Assembly: GCA_037577475.1 (NCBI GenBank)
Contig: CM075204.1
Coordinates: 1,415,001-1,479,000 of the forward strand
Length of the DNA stretch: 64,000 nt
Source of the DNA: Chaunax sp. Z400
Taxonomy: Eukaryota; Chordata; Actinopteri; Lophiiformes; Chaunacidae
Direction: 5' to 3'
This document shows positions 1-15,204 of the stretch, one piece after another (the stretch's first letter is position 1; each line of letters opens with the position of its first letter). Under the pieces are notes generated by a model, which saw only the letters and a list, made by a program, of their open reading frames with translations, was not told the origin of the DNA and ran no database searches. Position numbers and translations under genes: made by a program.

Positions 1-176
1 GGTGATCCCATACCTCCACCAAGCAGGTTATGATGTCATATGTGTCTGTTTGTTAGTTCGTTGGATTGTCAACCGGATTACGTGAAAACTACAGAATGGA
101 TTTCCATGACATTAGGCCAAAATAGACCCCATTACATTTTGGCATGGATCCGAATAAAGGAGTGAAATACACGGAC
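1..176 (+). repeat. Dispersed repeat family A, partial copy
   Basis: This is a degenerate copy of a repeat seen several more times in the window (12.35, 13.2, 17.2, 19.1 and 46.4 kb). Shared blocks are a start resembling 'ggaggttatg', a 'tttgtttgttagtt' stretch, 'ggattacg..aaaactac' and 'gatttccatga', followed by 'catggatccg'. It is not coding. The family resembles a common teleost interspersed repeat, but I cannot assign its class. Confidence 0.6.
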
Positions 177-3100
177 AAATACACATATGTCATTGATTTG
201 ACAATTGTGTTTTTTAGTTACACCTTTGAACCAAAAACGTTGCAGAAGTGGTGGTGATGGGGTGGGAATAAATATGTGGGACTGAGGAACAAAAAAAATT
301 GAAGAAAGTGTCCAGAACATCTGATCTTTGCAACCGAAAAGGTTACCTCCCTTCAAAAAGGGACGAGTTGACCCACACATGCACACACTTGTGTGAACGC
401 ACATGTTACATAACAAGGTTGAGAAGGGCAGGCTGCCTGTGGTGCTCTGCAGGTTAACAACAACATATGTGCATTTCTGGACTTCCAGCTAATTAGAAAA
501 TAAAGCAGGATAAGGTTTAGACATTATGTAAAAGATCTGCCAATTAGAGAAGACCAGTGGGCTAAACTACTCATACTCTGTCACCTGACTGGATACAGGT
601 TCACAGTGAGCTACTGTTCTGTTACTCCTCCTTTCACCACGTCTGACCTCATTAGGCGTCTGAATGCTAGAATGTGGGCTGATAATCCTGGTAAGAAACA
701 CGGTGTACTGAGCTGGTTGTTCCTGTATGTTTATCATTTAAACTGATGCTCTTAACACATAACACTTTAAACAAGGACAACTTAACTCCCTGAAACAATA
801 AATAGCATTAAATCAAAGGGAAAAGTAGGATGTGTCAACATATTCCAACAGTGATCACATCAGTCTACTGGTGAAATGAGAAAATATACACATGCTGGGT
901 TTTCTTGTCATATCATGACATGACATTTCTGAAGACCATGACCATCTCCAGCTTATTTTAAGATTCTTTGTCATTATATGAGCGGCTCCTATGACAGATC
1001 ATAAGTTCACATTATTACAAAGCCTTTTCTTCTGGCCTTACGTCAATGATTCTGTAGACGAAGCCTTTAACAATGTTCAGCTAGAACTTGAACTACATTT
1101 CGATCAAGTTGAAAGATACCAAAATGCACTTTCAGTCCTTTCAAATTTGAAATAATGTTTCCATCTTTATTACTTAAGCTATCCCTGTCTTTAAAAAAAA
1201 CTTCCCACGAGCTGCTTGTTGACCTTTGCCCCCCCTCAGGATCATAACTAAAGCCAGAGCTGTTTGGTTTGGCCACGCTGAACTAACAAGGTCATGCTGC
1301 TCATTTCAGATACTTATTCTATTTGGTTTCTTTCATCTCAAATATTATTTTATTTTATTTATTTTATAATATAAAAGACGATGTAGCCTTGGTTTTAATG
1401 AGGTATTTTAGGAGAGCTTTCCATTTTTTGGTTGAGATTTTAGCACTGCTGCTCTGAGAGCTGACTTGTCAGTGTAACTGTGGGCAGGCTGATAAATCGC
1501 ATTTTTTCAGGGCTGTGTGAACACAAAAATCACGTCATTTCACATAATATTTGACATCCTTTCATGTTCCTAGATCAGATACATATCCCATTCGTGGCCA
1601 TGCAACATGAATGAGAATGGTGAGATTGGAATTCATGTGACTTTTTGCATACATACACCGAGTGCTGTCATCATCAGCCAACACAGTGAAATGACTGTGA
1701 AAAGAGATGACAACAAGAAGCAGATCGTCAGCTGCTCATGAACAGCTGATGTGTCTGCCGCCCTCAAAACAAAATAACATGCATACATTCACTACTGGAG
1801 CCTCCATTTCGGTTGAATACCATGATATGTCTCACAAATACGACTTGTTGTTGGTGACACACATGCATCGTGCAAAAATATATCAATGTGTTCATGCCTG
1901 CTGTTTCAAAGGACAGATGTGTTCACATTAGAGCTAGACACAGGTCACTGTAATTATGAATCGTCAAGATAACCAGATTTGATCTGAGCAAACAATCAGA
2001 ACTGAACAATGAGGCCTGTAATGTGAACGGAACCAATTTCTGTGACAAATATCACAAAAACAAAATATACATGCTTTAAATGGAGTAAAGTTGCACTAAT
2101 CAATATTCTAATGTGAAAAATGGGTCAAATAATTGCTGTTCAGTTCAGTTCAGACTTCATTGATTGTTGTGTGAAAGAAGTAGCTAGTAGAGAATTCTAC
2201 CTCAACTTTGCAGTTTTTCTCAGCTGTATGTTGCGTTTTAGCATATTCTAGCTTCTTTCAGTAACATTATTGTTTTGAATTGTACTTCCCATCTAAAACA
2301 TCAAAGTAAAAGAATCAAATACGGCTTTAACAAACAAACTTATTAAGCTTTCATTGAGGTTGTGTGTATGTGTGAGTTTCTGCTGCTATATGATAATGAT
2401 AGTATTAGGGAGATAACTCTTCTATAACCCTGCTCATTTAGAAACAGTCAATCCAGTGCTTTTGCTGTCTACTTTTTAACTGGAACTTAAGGACTATTTA
2501 TTGAGTAACTCCACATCCCGTCAGGTTAACTCATCAATGTTAACATAGAAACAAGATTTCCAGATTTATAGAGTCAAGTTTTTCCCAACAGCAACAATTT
2601 GAGGCTATCACAAAATATTTCTGAGATTTATTCAGGCATCAAAGACCAACACCTGCAGACATTATACTTTGCAATGGTTGTGCTTTACTGTTGCATTAAT
2701 AGATGTGCACATATGCTACTTATACTTCCATGAGTGCATACATTTTCAGCATGGGTGCACTGAGCAGTCAGACTGTGACCAGTTTTTAATGTGACTGTGC
2801 TCTACATGGGCATTGAAGCCCTGAACTGAGCTTTGGAAGTAGCTCCTTGCTACCACATTACAGTGTCTGCAGCATCATCACAGTGTGATATGGATCAATA
2901 TCCGGACAGGGTGCCTCTGATCACATGAAATATCAAAATAAAAATCTTCCATGCTCTATAAACACATATGAATTAATATGTGATTAATATGTCTCAAATG
3001 AGACTATTTTACTGGATTTGCTCTATATCTTTTACAAAGATGCCAAGAAGAAAATCAGCACTGCTGTTTTCTCTGCTTGTTGGTAGGGAATGGGAATGAG

Positions 3101-6100
3101 ATGAAAAAAAGAATGTTTGAACTGAAAAAGAAGAAAGACTTACCAGGCATTGTCATATAAGGGTTATCCATTTTTGCGTAAACTACTTTTATTTTATATT
3201 ATTATTCAAGGCTGGTTACAGAGATATTGTACCATATAAACAAATCTAAATGTAAAAACCTTCATTAGGGGTAATCTGGGGCGTCCGGAGCTAGAACATT
3301 CAACCACATCTCTGTCAACATGTGAGCATCAGTCCGAGAGGTTTCCTGCCACATGTTATGTGCACAACACTCGGATACATATTTTGCATATCCACAGTCC
3401 AAGAAGGGTGGTGAGGAAGCAAGGACTCTCAAACCAGATGACAGAGAAAAGCCCTTTAACAAGGTACTGCCATGTGACAAACCTGTAACATGATAGTTTG
3501 GTTGTTTACAGTTTAGGGATGGCTGAAACTTCTTTGCTAGGAGGGGAAGGGAAAAAGTGTTGCATGTTCCATCCACTCCCTCTAAAAAATGTGCAGCGAA
3601 ACTCCACAGGGTCGGAGCAGTGGAACGTGAGACATGCATAAAAACAACAAGACGGCATGCTATAACACAGGTGGGCTGGCCACAGCTGTTGAGTGGGAGA
3701 CAGATGTCTGTAGTCCTTTATTTAATCTGAAAAACTCTGGCACAGTCTGGGAACTTTTTCTCCAATTTGGCACACACATAGCCTTGGTGACTCACGGTTT
3801 AGACACCATGAGCTATGTAGACTCACCACCAGAGACACAATCAGAAACACAATTTTTAACGATATCTACAAATGTCGCATGACGCATTTCTTAGTCCTTG
3901 GTCTCCATTCTGATAGACTCAAGGATTACATTTCCCCTTTGGCCAATCAGAGTACACCTAATTCTATCCAGATGAAGATGAGCCTACCTGGATGCCTGTC
4001 TGGACAGCCATGACTGCAATCACAAATGATTCACTTCTTCATTCTGTGGAGAGATAAGACAAGAGATGACAGTAACATGTCAGTCATACCTCTATTATCC
4101 TGCAATGCAGAGTGTGAATGCAGAAGTTCAGACGGTTGCCTGTGGTTCCTGAAAAGTGATAATGCACATGTTATCTGATCTGAGGCTAGTCAGGCAGACT
4201 GAAAGAAAGTTAGTAGAAAAAAAAATTGTTCATAAAGAGACCAAAGAACTCCCTTTAAGACCAAGAACTAGTCTTTTTGGATTTCTGGTCGTATATGGAC
4301 GAAACAATGAGACACCTCGTGTGAATTAGCAACTTTTAGACGTGGTGGCAGGCTGATCATTGAGCGATCCAGGCTAGACTTTTCAAGCTGCCAAACTAAG
4401 CTAAGCTAATTGTGCACCCATATGAGAGTGGTACAAACTTTTCATATCCAACTCTCTGCAAGAGGGAGACCTGAGAAAACTGAACGATGTGCTTTCATTA
4501 CTGTTTCCATACACTTTAATTTAAGACATGAGGTTCTGCCTTATATATAGTTGTATAATCAACTATATAAGGCATAAAACTCAATCTTTGCAGGTTGCCC
4601 TGGTAAAGCAGATGGGAAAGTTTAATACCATGTACTGTAGCTGTGATGTCAATCAATTAGTAATGCAAGAAGCTTGCAGACCACAGTTTAAAAGGACGTA
4701 AGCAGCAAACAGGCACTGAGTGTACTACAGGCAGTCCTCTAGGTTAAAAACAGTCGTCATGTTATTTTTGTTTGAGTTTTTCTGCATCAGACTGTCTCAC
4801 GAGGAAGTAATGGGGTTAGCCGGAGTGCTCCTCTGCCCTTTCCCACACAGGATGTGAAAGATTACTCTGACGCTTTACTGTCCCCCACGGGGTGTGCTAA
4901 ACAAAGGGGAGCAGTTTGGGTGGGGGAGGAAGCAATCACAAGCATGTAGGTCCTAATAACACTGATAATTTGGTCAACACAGCTGAGGCAATAGACCCCA
5001 CCACCCGCACCCACCCCAAACCAAGTCCCACCATCTTAGACATCATCTCATCTGAACATAAAATTCAACAGCAAGATGGGTTTGTGAAACTTCATGACCA
5101 AAGGGGTTTTTGCCATCATGCACAGAGAGATGAAATTGATATGAGGAACAAAAACAACTAGAAATGCCTTCATAATAACAGACACTAAAATAAAATGACA
5201 TCCTCAGTTGTTCATCACAAGGTCTGCCTGAGAGTGCTGTGTCCAGTCATCTGACACCAAGACTGCAGGTCAGGGGAGGGAAGATGTAAGTTGGATGGGA
5301 TAGGACAGGAATGATGACAACCTACCTCAGAGCAAAAACAGTCTGGTACCGATTTAGGGAAACTGCAACAAACAACTCCGATCAGTCTGGAAAACACATC
5401 CTCGTCACAACCTTGCGCTCAGTGCTGCCCAGCCAGAACGGCTCCTGCATCTGAGGTCCTACGAGTGAGTGGGGCAGGAAAGGCTGCGAGAGCATGACAG
5501 GGAGGGAGGATTTATGTGATGTGAGGAGGAGGAGGTGCAAAAGGAGAAGCCTGACTAATGAAGTGGCTACGCTTCACTAAGCCCTCCCTCCAACAATCCC
5601 TCCAACAATCCTGTCACGGCGGGACACTCACAAAGCCTCCATTGTTTTGTTAGCTTGGCTTCCACCCCACCACACTCACACACACTCCTCCATCTCATCT
5701 CCATACCAGCAACCAAACCAGAGCTATGCAATGAAATGGAATGAGATGGAATAGGGGAGGTGAGGTGGGGGGTTTCCTCCCCCAACCTCCAACACTAGCA
5801 CTCAGCAGAAAGTTTGGGGTCGGAAGCAACAAAACAAGAGGTGAAGAGTTTCACTCTGGCGGTTTTTTCAAATGGTCGAGGATACTGATGTAGGTTTCAA
5901 GAGAGGTGACACTTGCTCTGTGTAAAAGGTGTTCCAAAAAAGGTTTGGTCTTAGAGAAAGCAAACTCCAAGAAAGCTAAGAACAGAACATATGACATCAT
6001 AGAAGAACAGATGTTTTCCACAGCTGTTCCAATAAGCTCTGTTCTAACAGTAATGCTTGACTGAGAGATACAATATTTTAACAAGCCAAGCTGACTTCTA

Positions 6101-7550
6101 GTAATTACAATACAACCATCCCTCAAACCGTGCATTCTCTCATTTTGGGAACATACTGTGATCAGTAATCAATAAGAAAATCAGGCACAAGACTGAAAAC
6201 TAAGAGACACAAATGAGTAAATCCCTGAAATGAACCTGAAGTCCTCAGCATAATCTTGAACACGCTTCCATTCATGGTACCCTTGAAGAAAAGATCAAAC
6301 TACTGACATGAAGAAATGAAACCTTGACAAAGTGATTGATTGAGCTGTTAAAAATCACTAGAATATGAAATTCAAGACAGTTATGCTTTTGCAAAGAAAT
6401 GAGGATGGAAATATCTTTGACTGATCAAGAAAGGTCAGAGAGCAGCACCACAAAGCTTGATTTGAGGCATCGAGGATTTCAAATGGTCAGTGTCTCTTAA
6501 AGCCACATCCCCAAGGCTGCAATGCAGAATAACCAGGAACAGTGAGGGAACCGTGACATTTAGGATTTCTGAGGTGACCAACAATCCAGAATGGTTCTGC
6601 TTCTCATCAGCACACTGAGGCATTGAGAAGGGTCAAACACTACTACACAGGACAAAGGGCAAATCTTTGGCACTGGTCTCTAGTTGTGTGCATTTGGGGC
6701 CTCAGCAGAGCCTGAGAGCGCAGCTCCCTACAGGGACCTATTCTCAGTCAAATGTCAAGCACAGAGGAGGGCGAGAGAATTCGAGCCAAAAAGGGGAAGA
6801 AAAGACAAAACATGTTTTATAGTGCTGATGAACTTAGGAGTGGCACACTGGAAAGGGCAAAACTCAACACCGACACTGAGCACTACCACGCACATTCTCC
6901 AATGGTCACTAGGACAAAACACGTGCTATAAAGCTGGCGCCCTTCTCTCATCCATATGTAATCTGCAATTTCTTCAGCCACCTCCTATTTCTGTCAGCAT
7001 ACAAGATTTTGCATCCAGAAGATTTTGTGAAAATGTTTTTAGAACTCTTTGAAGCCAAATATACACTGAGCCTCATTGTGGATCAATTTCCATGATTGAC
7101 TGTTGAGCTTATGATGAAAAAGTTCTTTTCCACAATGTTTTTGGCGTTTCTGCTAGAACCCCGTCCACAGAGAGAATTTCCAAGAATCCAATTCTCCACT
7201 AAGATTACTGAAACAATAGTTTGCGTTCAGCTGAGCCATTCCTTTATTTCTAAAGCCACATTAGGATTAGCTGAGTAAATGCGGCAGAGAAACCTGAACA
7301 CAAAGACCCTGGTCAGGTTTGGAGTGACTAACCTGTGTTTCCTGTTGTGTGAAATAAAAGCTTTGTTGCAGGTTTTATCCCTTCAGGAAAATTGCTATTT
7401 CAAGATTGAATGGACTCAACCACTTTTTAAGGATCAACTTCAGGTGGCATCTCCAGATGTTTCATTTGTTAAAGTGTTGCATGTTACACATGCAATTACA
7501 GACAATCCACATTTTGTGTAATATCGCCAGATTATATTCTGATTGCAACT
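177..7550. other. Unassigned AT-rich DNA, no supported gene
   Basis: I see no recognisable protein, RNA gene or complete element in this stretch. Reading frames are short and have no family motifs. The best of them is a 124-codon minus-strand frame at 3265-3639 that I cannot identify. Local features are poly-A/T runs and a GC-richer patch at about 4800-5850. The interval could be intronic or intergenic. Confidence 0.5.
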
Positions 7551-7552
7551 GC

Positions 7553-8187
7553 TAAGGTGACCAAAAGTATTTAAGTATCGGTATAAGTATTCGATACCCT
7601 TCATTTTAAACAATACGCATAGAAAAAAACAAAGCTATTAAAATAACAACAGATCTCCAATCAGATTTTCAACTCAAGGCTGTACAGATATTAACATTAT
7701 TATTATTATGTGATCATTCATGTTTATTTGTCCACCAGATATCTCAAAAAGCTGTCAATGGATTTTGATGTAATAATGGATTTTGGATCACCTTTTCAGT
7801 TTCTTCAACAATGCGAGATGGGGCCTTTAACATTTAGCCAACATCATTAAACATGACAGCCAATCTAAATGAAAATAACTAGTGATGTTCCACCACTATG
7901 AGCAGCTCAGGACCAGAGCCTGGAGACTGTTCTCCACTTGTTCAGGTTTTAGTGATAATGGCGTTGCTGAAGGTATGTGCTCTCTGAGTGAGTATGTGTT
8001 CCGTGGCTTTTTATCTATGCACCATGTGCAGGTTAAGTCAAGTCAGAAGAAAATGTTCTTCAAATTTTCTGTGCCTAGGATGTATAGTATTATTGCTGTA
8101 GTATCGAAAGAGGTATTGAGTATTGCTTTTTATACTAGCATTTCAAAAATCAACATTTAAAATTCTGGTATCGTGACAACCTTAGTT
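7553..8187. mobile_element. Possible non-autonomous DNA transposon, hAT-like
   Basis: The right end, read on the minus strand, begins 'aaggttgtcacgatacc' and is followed by 'agtataaaaagcaatactc' and 'cgatactac'. The left end begins 'aaggtgaccaaaagtatt' and also has 'agtatcgg' and 'cgatacc' motifs. The ends are therefore loosely inverted. This style of end is familiar from fish hAT-type miniature elements. No target duplication can be defined and no transposase is present, so the boundaries are tentative. Confidence 0.3.
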
Positions 8188-8903
8188 GGGCCAGGAATTC
8201 ATGATCATTTTAAAGTCAGTGACCTGTAGGTATGTCAAACACAAACAAACAAAGTAAAACAACAGTGTCAATCTGTCTTAATGCATCCACAAATATACAT
8301 TTTTAAACAGTTCTTCAACTGAACATTTACAAAATGGCTGATCTGAAAGTGTGCGACATTTATCTTTGTACCATTCTTGGTGTCTATCTTTTAACAGGCC
8401 TATTTTCTGCTTCTACTTTCTACAAACAATCCACTTCCTGCTAGGAAAAGACGCTGAATGAATAAAAGGAATTGCCTTTATCCAGGTACAAATAAGCAGA
8501 ATAACAGACTTGGAGTATATTAAAGGATGGGGTTAAGTCTGATCTCCCTGTAGCATGCACTAAACATAGATGCTGTGTGTGTTCTGTTGAGGGTGGGGGT
8601 GTGACATCTGCCTGCATGTTACCCACGCAGGCTGCCTCTCTCTCTGGCTGCTGCTTGTAATCATTTAAGAGGATCATTGCTATTCCAGACAGCAGAGCGC
8701 ATCCACCTCAGCGACGAGACGTCGTCACAACACACGCAGCACGTGGCACACACATGCTGCCTATGGCACTTTGGTAGTGCATGCGAGCACCCGTGCATAA
8801 GTGCAAAAAAGAAATCAGAACACATTATATAATGGGTTAAAAGTAGAAAGTTAGGCAGTGATGTCATTTTGATTTTGCATGACATGGCATTGTGTGTTTT
8901 TTC
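8188..8903. other. Unassigned spacer
   Basis: AT-rich sequence with a more GC-rich patch at about 8570-8780. No family motif, splice-bounded exon or repeat structure is recognised. Confidence 0.5.
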
Positions 8904-9119
8904 AAATACTGTATTCATCCCACAGGGGGAAATTCTTTCTCTGCATTTGACCCATCCCTGAGGAGCAGTGGGATGCCTTTACGGCACCCGGGGAGCAAAT
9001 TGAGGTTCAGTATCTTGCTCAAGGATACTTCGACTTGTAGGCTTGCAGGGGCTGAGGATAGAACCACCAACCTTTCGTTCCATGAACGACCGCTGTACCT
9101 CCTGAGCCACAGTTGGCCA
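8904..9119 (-). mobile_element. tRNA-derived SINE (minus strand)
   Basis: Read on the minus strand it has a tRNA-like head, 'tggctcaggaggtacagcgg', which acts as the A box. It continues with 'aaggttggtggttctatcc' as the B box region, then 'tatccttgagcaagatactg', 'ggatgggtcaaatgcagag' and 'gtgggatgaatacagtattt'. The same modules recur in the same order at 21408 and 33983, so this is a mobile SINE and not a tRNA gene. It depends on LINE machinery for movement. Confidence 0.85.
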
Positions 9120-9443
9120 TGTGCAGTTTCAATGATCCTCAGGGGTCTTTGAAATGTTTTTCTGAGGAGGTCCTCGGACAAAAATATATTTTTCATCACT
9201 AAATTCCCTGAATATTAGCAAAAAAGGAATATATGTTTAAATATATGTTTTAATGATGTTTTCCACACAGCTTTTCCTCCTTCCTCCTACAAGCCCGGCA
9301 GCTCGCCAGGTCTAAGTTGACCTTGTATTGAGTACAAGAACATCCATTTTCTATGATTATTTAACATCATAATGACTAAACGAAAAAGGCAAAACTCATC
9401 TGCAGGGCAGCAGCTGGACAGTCGACTACACGCACACACTAGT
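9120..9443. other. Unassigned spacer
   Basis: No gene or repeat structure recognised between the SINE and the Tc1-like copy. Confidence 0.5.
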
Positions 9444-10481
9444 TATACTGACCAACAGTAGAAACGCATATTTTTTTGACATCATGCCATCCTGTTCATA
9501 TTAAATATCAAAGGTAAATTATGGTTCACATCTTTATTCACCCTTTAGCCAAACAGAAAAATCATTTTTGTGCAGATTAGTGGTTTTTGTCTCAGTGTTT
9601 ACAAGTCAGAAAGTGTGGATGGTGAGACAGAGAACAACAACAGTCACTACCGTGCGTGTCTACCTCCAGCATTTATCACTACTTTACACCTCCTGAATGG
9701 ATAAGATGTTATTCTGGACTTGTAGGATGACGTCATTCTTCCTGCAGAGCTGTGACAAGTTGGTCATGTGTTGCTGGAGCAGGATCTTTCTGTCTCTCAT
9801 CCGGTGATCCTGAACGTCCCACAGATGCTCTATTGGGTTGAGATCTGGTGAATATGCTGGTCAAGGAAGGACAGCGACATTGTTCTGGTCCAGGTAGGCT
9901 ACTCCTGACAGACATGAGCCACATGTGGTCTGGCATTGTCATGCATGATGGTGATGCCTGATTGTTGTATCCTGGGAATGACTGCTGGACCTAGGACCAT
10001 ATCTCGGTAATGGATAGCTGTCAGTGTACCGTGGATCTGGACAAGTTCTGACCGTCATCAATTAGCAGTGCCCCCCCACATCATGACACCACCACCAAAC
10101 GATCCACTTCCTGGATGTATGCTGCAGGATAGTGTTCCCTGTGGCAATGGTACAAACGCCAACGACCACCAGCTGTGTACAAGTTAAATCTGGATTTGTC
10201 ACGAAATGTGATCTTCGTCCACAAATTATCGCCTTGGCCAGGTCTTTCCAATCATGCACAGAAAAATCTCACCAACATCATCGTTTACTCTGAAATGCAC
10301 CAATGACTGTTATTTCTATGTTGTGACTAAATGAGGGTTATTCATGATTTAACATGTTTTGGTTGTGGGTACTTAAAAAAAGTCAATTCAGTGAATCACA
10401 TGATTGTTTCAGTAGATTAGGGCTAGTGAATAGAAATTACAGGGTTTTTAAAATTATGCGTTCCCCCTGTTGGTCTGTATA
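9444..10481 (-). mobile_element. Tc1/mariner-like transposon with both ends, internally shortened
   Basis: Both ends are visible. The left end is 'tatactgaccaacag' (from 9444), followed by 'gaaacgcat'. The right end, read on the opposite strand, is 'tatacagaccaacag' followed by 'gaacgcat' (ending 10481). Both ends abut TA, the target of this superfamily. Transposase remnants lie inside on the minus strand. At about 1.04 kb the copy is shorter than usual full-length fish Tc1-like elements (about 1.2-1.6 kb), and the DNA-binding N-terminal part is not recognisable, so it is a deletion derivative. Confidence 0.85.
9724..10262 (-). pseudogene. Tc1-like transposase remnant (DDE catalytic region)
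   Basis: This is the decayed cut-and-paste transposase of the element at 9444-10481. On the minus strand I read 'MHDNARPHVAHVCQE', which contains the second catalytic Asp. After a frame change comes 'AYSPDLNPIEHLW', which contains the catalytic Glu, then a tail resembling 'DHRMRDRKILLQQH'. An upstream block, 'RWRLYHCHRE', matches the region between the first and second catalytic residues. At least two frameshifts and one in-frame stop separate these blocks, so no active protein can be made. The paired-like DNA-binding domain is missing. Confidence 0.85.
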
Positions 10482-12350
10482 TTTTGAAATTCATCTTTTA
10501 AAAAAGGAGAGCGGTGAACACCAGCAGTAACAAATGAGCAACACACACTGTAGAATTAAACAATTTAAAACCATATGATGAAGACAATGTGCTGTGAAAA
10601 TGCTGTGCTCAGTCTGTTTCTGCACCTTTCTTTGCCCAGACCTAACGGTGATGCTCTGCACTGCTGGAGACTTCATGTTAATATCACATCCTTTCACTCA
10701 TTCGTTATTCACAGACTGGTAAACAAACGTTTAATTTGCTTCAAAGTAAATCAATTAATAAATGTATTGAACTTTTCAAAATAAAAACTCTGCAGACCAT
10801 TTATCTTATCTGGCAGTTATGTTTTTAGTGTGTTTCAGTGAAGGACACAAGTGAGGCACAGTATACTGGAGCAAAACACTGAAAGTAGTTACCCCTTAAT
10901 CTCGAAGAATCGATTCTGACTTGTATCAGCATCCAAGTATCGTAATAGATGTGCATATCATCATCATCATTTCAGGCCTAAGACATTTTATAAACTACAG
11001 TGGGCTCATCATTATTGGAAATCATGGGGGGGACATCATCGTAAAAGAAACAGACACACACCAGGCTATCTGTCCCAGATACTTGCCACTGGGCCTAACA
11101 ACTGTTCTGGGGTAAGCACTGGTTTATCTACCAGTAGCCCTGCATGGGGCATCGAACATTCAGACAAACTTCACACATTTCTCCTGATGTCTTTTATGGA
11201 ACTTTACTTGAAGCTTTTTTTCTTTCTTCTTTTCAGAATCGTTTTCAGCCCCATTAATGACTCCATTTTCAGCACGCTGCATGGGATTGAGTGGAGAGTG
11301 TGCTGCAGCCAAACTGACTGAATTGCCAAACACACCCACCCTTACACCTGTCAGAATTGGGACGGTTGCACAAGACAATATAAATAATATTTATTCACAA
11401 GCTCAGCCACACAGACAATGTAAGCAATGTTTTTATTCTTCTCTAAAGCCTATTTTTCTTTTCTCCACAAAATTACTTCAGTTTACGTGTACAACCACGC
11501 TCAACCATTAGTGACCTATTGGAGAGATTGTCCACATCCTGTCTATTACTGCAGGATCTTAATCAAATTTCTAGCTTTCTCTGAGCTTTAGGCACTGCCT
11601 ATGCTTTGTCATACATTTCACACAGGTGAAGCGTCTCAGAATTCTACTGGACACCATTTCATTCCAGTGGTCCTATTTTTGTCTTTTAATTTGATAACTC
11701 AAGAGAACAGAAACGCATGAGTAATATCTTTTTGTGTGTGTCCCCAGTAGCTGTGGTGTGATGTGGATGGGGGCCAGCTCTCACAGGTAGTGAACCTCTT
11801 GCTCCCTTCCCCTTCCCTACAGTCCAAAAGGCTTCGGCTGGACCCAACGTCCCCCCAGAGAATACCAACTCCATCTCTACTGAACTCCTTCCTGCTGAGC
11901 CCTTTGTGTCTGGACTTAATTATTCTGCTGGAGGAGTGTTTCATTTAGATGTCGGCCTCCCCCTTTTCATAACAGATGGGGCCTGGCTGCATTGTGACAA
12001 CAGGGACATTTTTTCTGTCGAAGAGAATAAAAAAGTAAATATACGACATTGTTCTCTGGTCGACATCACATCATTTTCAATGAAACTTTCCAAAGCAATT
12101 CAGTCGCCCTGGGTATGCACAAGCTTCCTCCAAATGGTTTCCCCATAGTTAAAGGCTATCCCCCTTTCATGCAGGATGAAAACACTTCTTGGCTCCCTTC
12201 TTCGTGTCCTTGTTGGAGTGGTCTCCTCTTAGAGGTGAGACTGTGATTTAAGTCCATCTTAAAGGCTTGAATGGGTGGGAGCCACCTGCCAATCCCATTT
12301 TGATTTGCTGATGGTAATCCACAGCTCACCACACACCACTGGGTCATCTC
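10482..12350. other. Unassigned DNA
   Basis: No recognised gene. A pyrimidine tract with an AG precedes an open stretch at 11822-11948 (plus strand, encoding 'SKRLRLDPTSPQ...'). It could be an exon, but nothing identifies it. A 'cgattctgacttg...atcg' stretch near 10905-10950 resembles hAT-derived debris. Confidence 0.4.
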
Positions 12351-12353
12351 ACA

Positions 12354-12464
12354 ACCCTGTTTTCACTTTGGTTGGTTTGTTGTTAACAGCATTACATGAC
12401 AATTACTGGATGGATTTTCATGAAAATGATGGGGCATTGCCCAGGAAAGAACCTGAGACGTTTA
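12354..12464 (+). repeat. Dispersed repeat family A, left half interrupted by a hAT
   Basis: It carries the family blocks 'ttggttggtttgttgttaac', 'attactggatggattttcat' and 'aggaaagaacc'. The repeat stops where the hAT end begins at about 12465 and appears to resume at 13205 ('ggggctgatccagga'). Confidence 0.45.
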
Positions 12465-13204
12465 TAGGGTTGGGCATCGAGAACCGGTTCCTAATTGGAA
12501 CCAGCTCAAAACTCAGATTCCATCGGAATCATTAAGAAATTCTAATTCTGATTCTGCTTCTGGGTTCCTAAATAAATTTCACTCCCGCTCAAGTTAGGTT
12601 TCAGTTTCCATGGTGGTGGCAAGGAGCCTCTGTAGTTTCCACATCATATGTTGGAAGGGCACTTCAAGCTGGAAATTGCAATGGACCACAGCAAGCGGAG
12701 CTAAAAAGTGTGGCTTCATGTTGCTCTGAAAAAGGTCAGCATGGTGCAACACTTGTGCTAAACGTATTTCATACAAGGGAGGATGCACAACTAACATGAC
12801 TAAGCTCCTTCGCCTACATGGTGTACAAATCAGTGAGTGTACCGTGTTTGACGTGTTGCGCCGGTCTACATCGCTTAAACCCTGAGCCAACAGGCAGCAG
12901 CACCCCGGCGCAATCGGTTAAGTGAAAATTAAATGTTTGTCATATTGTCAACGGCAAGACAGCAAATAAGTTATACTTGACCGAATTTCTATAAACTGTG
13001 TCAAATGCAAAAAACTGAAAAATATTTTTTCGTAGATGAATGTCTGCAGATGCTAACACTAGTAGCCAGTTTACTGCTGCTAAGCTAGTGGCAGTGATCC
13101 CATGACATGACATGAATATATGAATGAGTAGAATCTTCAAGAACCGGAACTGAAAGACAGAATCAGAATCAGAATCGTTAAAATCCAAACAATGTCCAAC
13201 ACTA
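12465..13204 (+). mobile_element. hAT-like element remnant
   Basis: The left end is 'tagggttgggcatcgagaac'. The right end, read inverted, begins 'tagtgttggacat', so the termini are about ten bases of imperfect inverted repeat. Runs of 'aatcagaatc' near the right end and 'attctgattctg' near the left are subterminal. A BED-finger fragment lies inside. The element sits within a family A repeat. I could not confirm an 8-bp target duplication; the flanking bases share only 'gttt'. Confidence 0.55.
12690..12886 (+). pseudogene. BED-type zinc finger fragment of a hAT transposase
   Basis: Plus-strand blocks read 'KVWLHV' and then, after frame changes, 'YKGGCTTNMTKLLRLHGV' followed by 'CTVFD'. The W/F-x-x-F start, the GG-x-T-x-x-M-x-K-x-L segment and the trailing H match the BED zinc finger at the N terminus of hAT transposases, which binds the element's ends. 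The first Cys pair is disrupted, stops lie between the blocks, and no catalytic core follows. It is a dead fragment. Confidence 0.5.
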
Positions 13205-13440
13205 AAAGTTTGGGGCATATCCAAGTAGAGGGGCTGATCCAGGATCCCCCCCCCCCCCCATTTTCTTCAACATTGTAAGATAAGATAGTTTTCAACATTT
13301 TCCCTTATTAATAGTAATACAAATTACTGAACAAATTTTCACTAAACTTTGTGGAGGGGTGGGGCATGGGTCAGGCAAGCTAAACAAACAAGAGGGACCT
13401 TGGCAGTGGTATGTGCTCTACTGACTGCCATTCGTTGATA
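13205..13440 (+). repeat. Dispersed repeat family A, right half
   Basis: Continuation of the repeat interrupted at 12464. It has a poly-C run (13246-13259), 'attttcttcaacattg', then 'ggtggggcatgggtcaggca' and a 'ccttggcagtggtatgtgct' tail, which is the usual 3' end of the family. Confidence 0.45.

Positions 13441-15204
<1,764 letters not shown>

Noticed and set aside
3265..3639. 124-codon minus-strand frame with internal splice-like words
   Set aside because: Protein-like in parts, but no recognised motif and no support from neighbours. Not listed as a gene.
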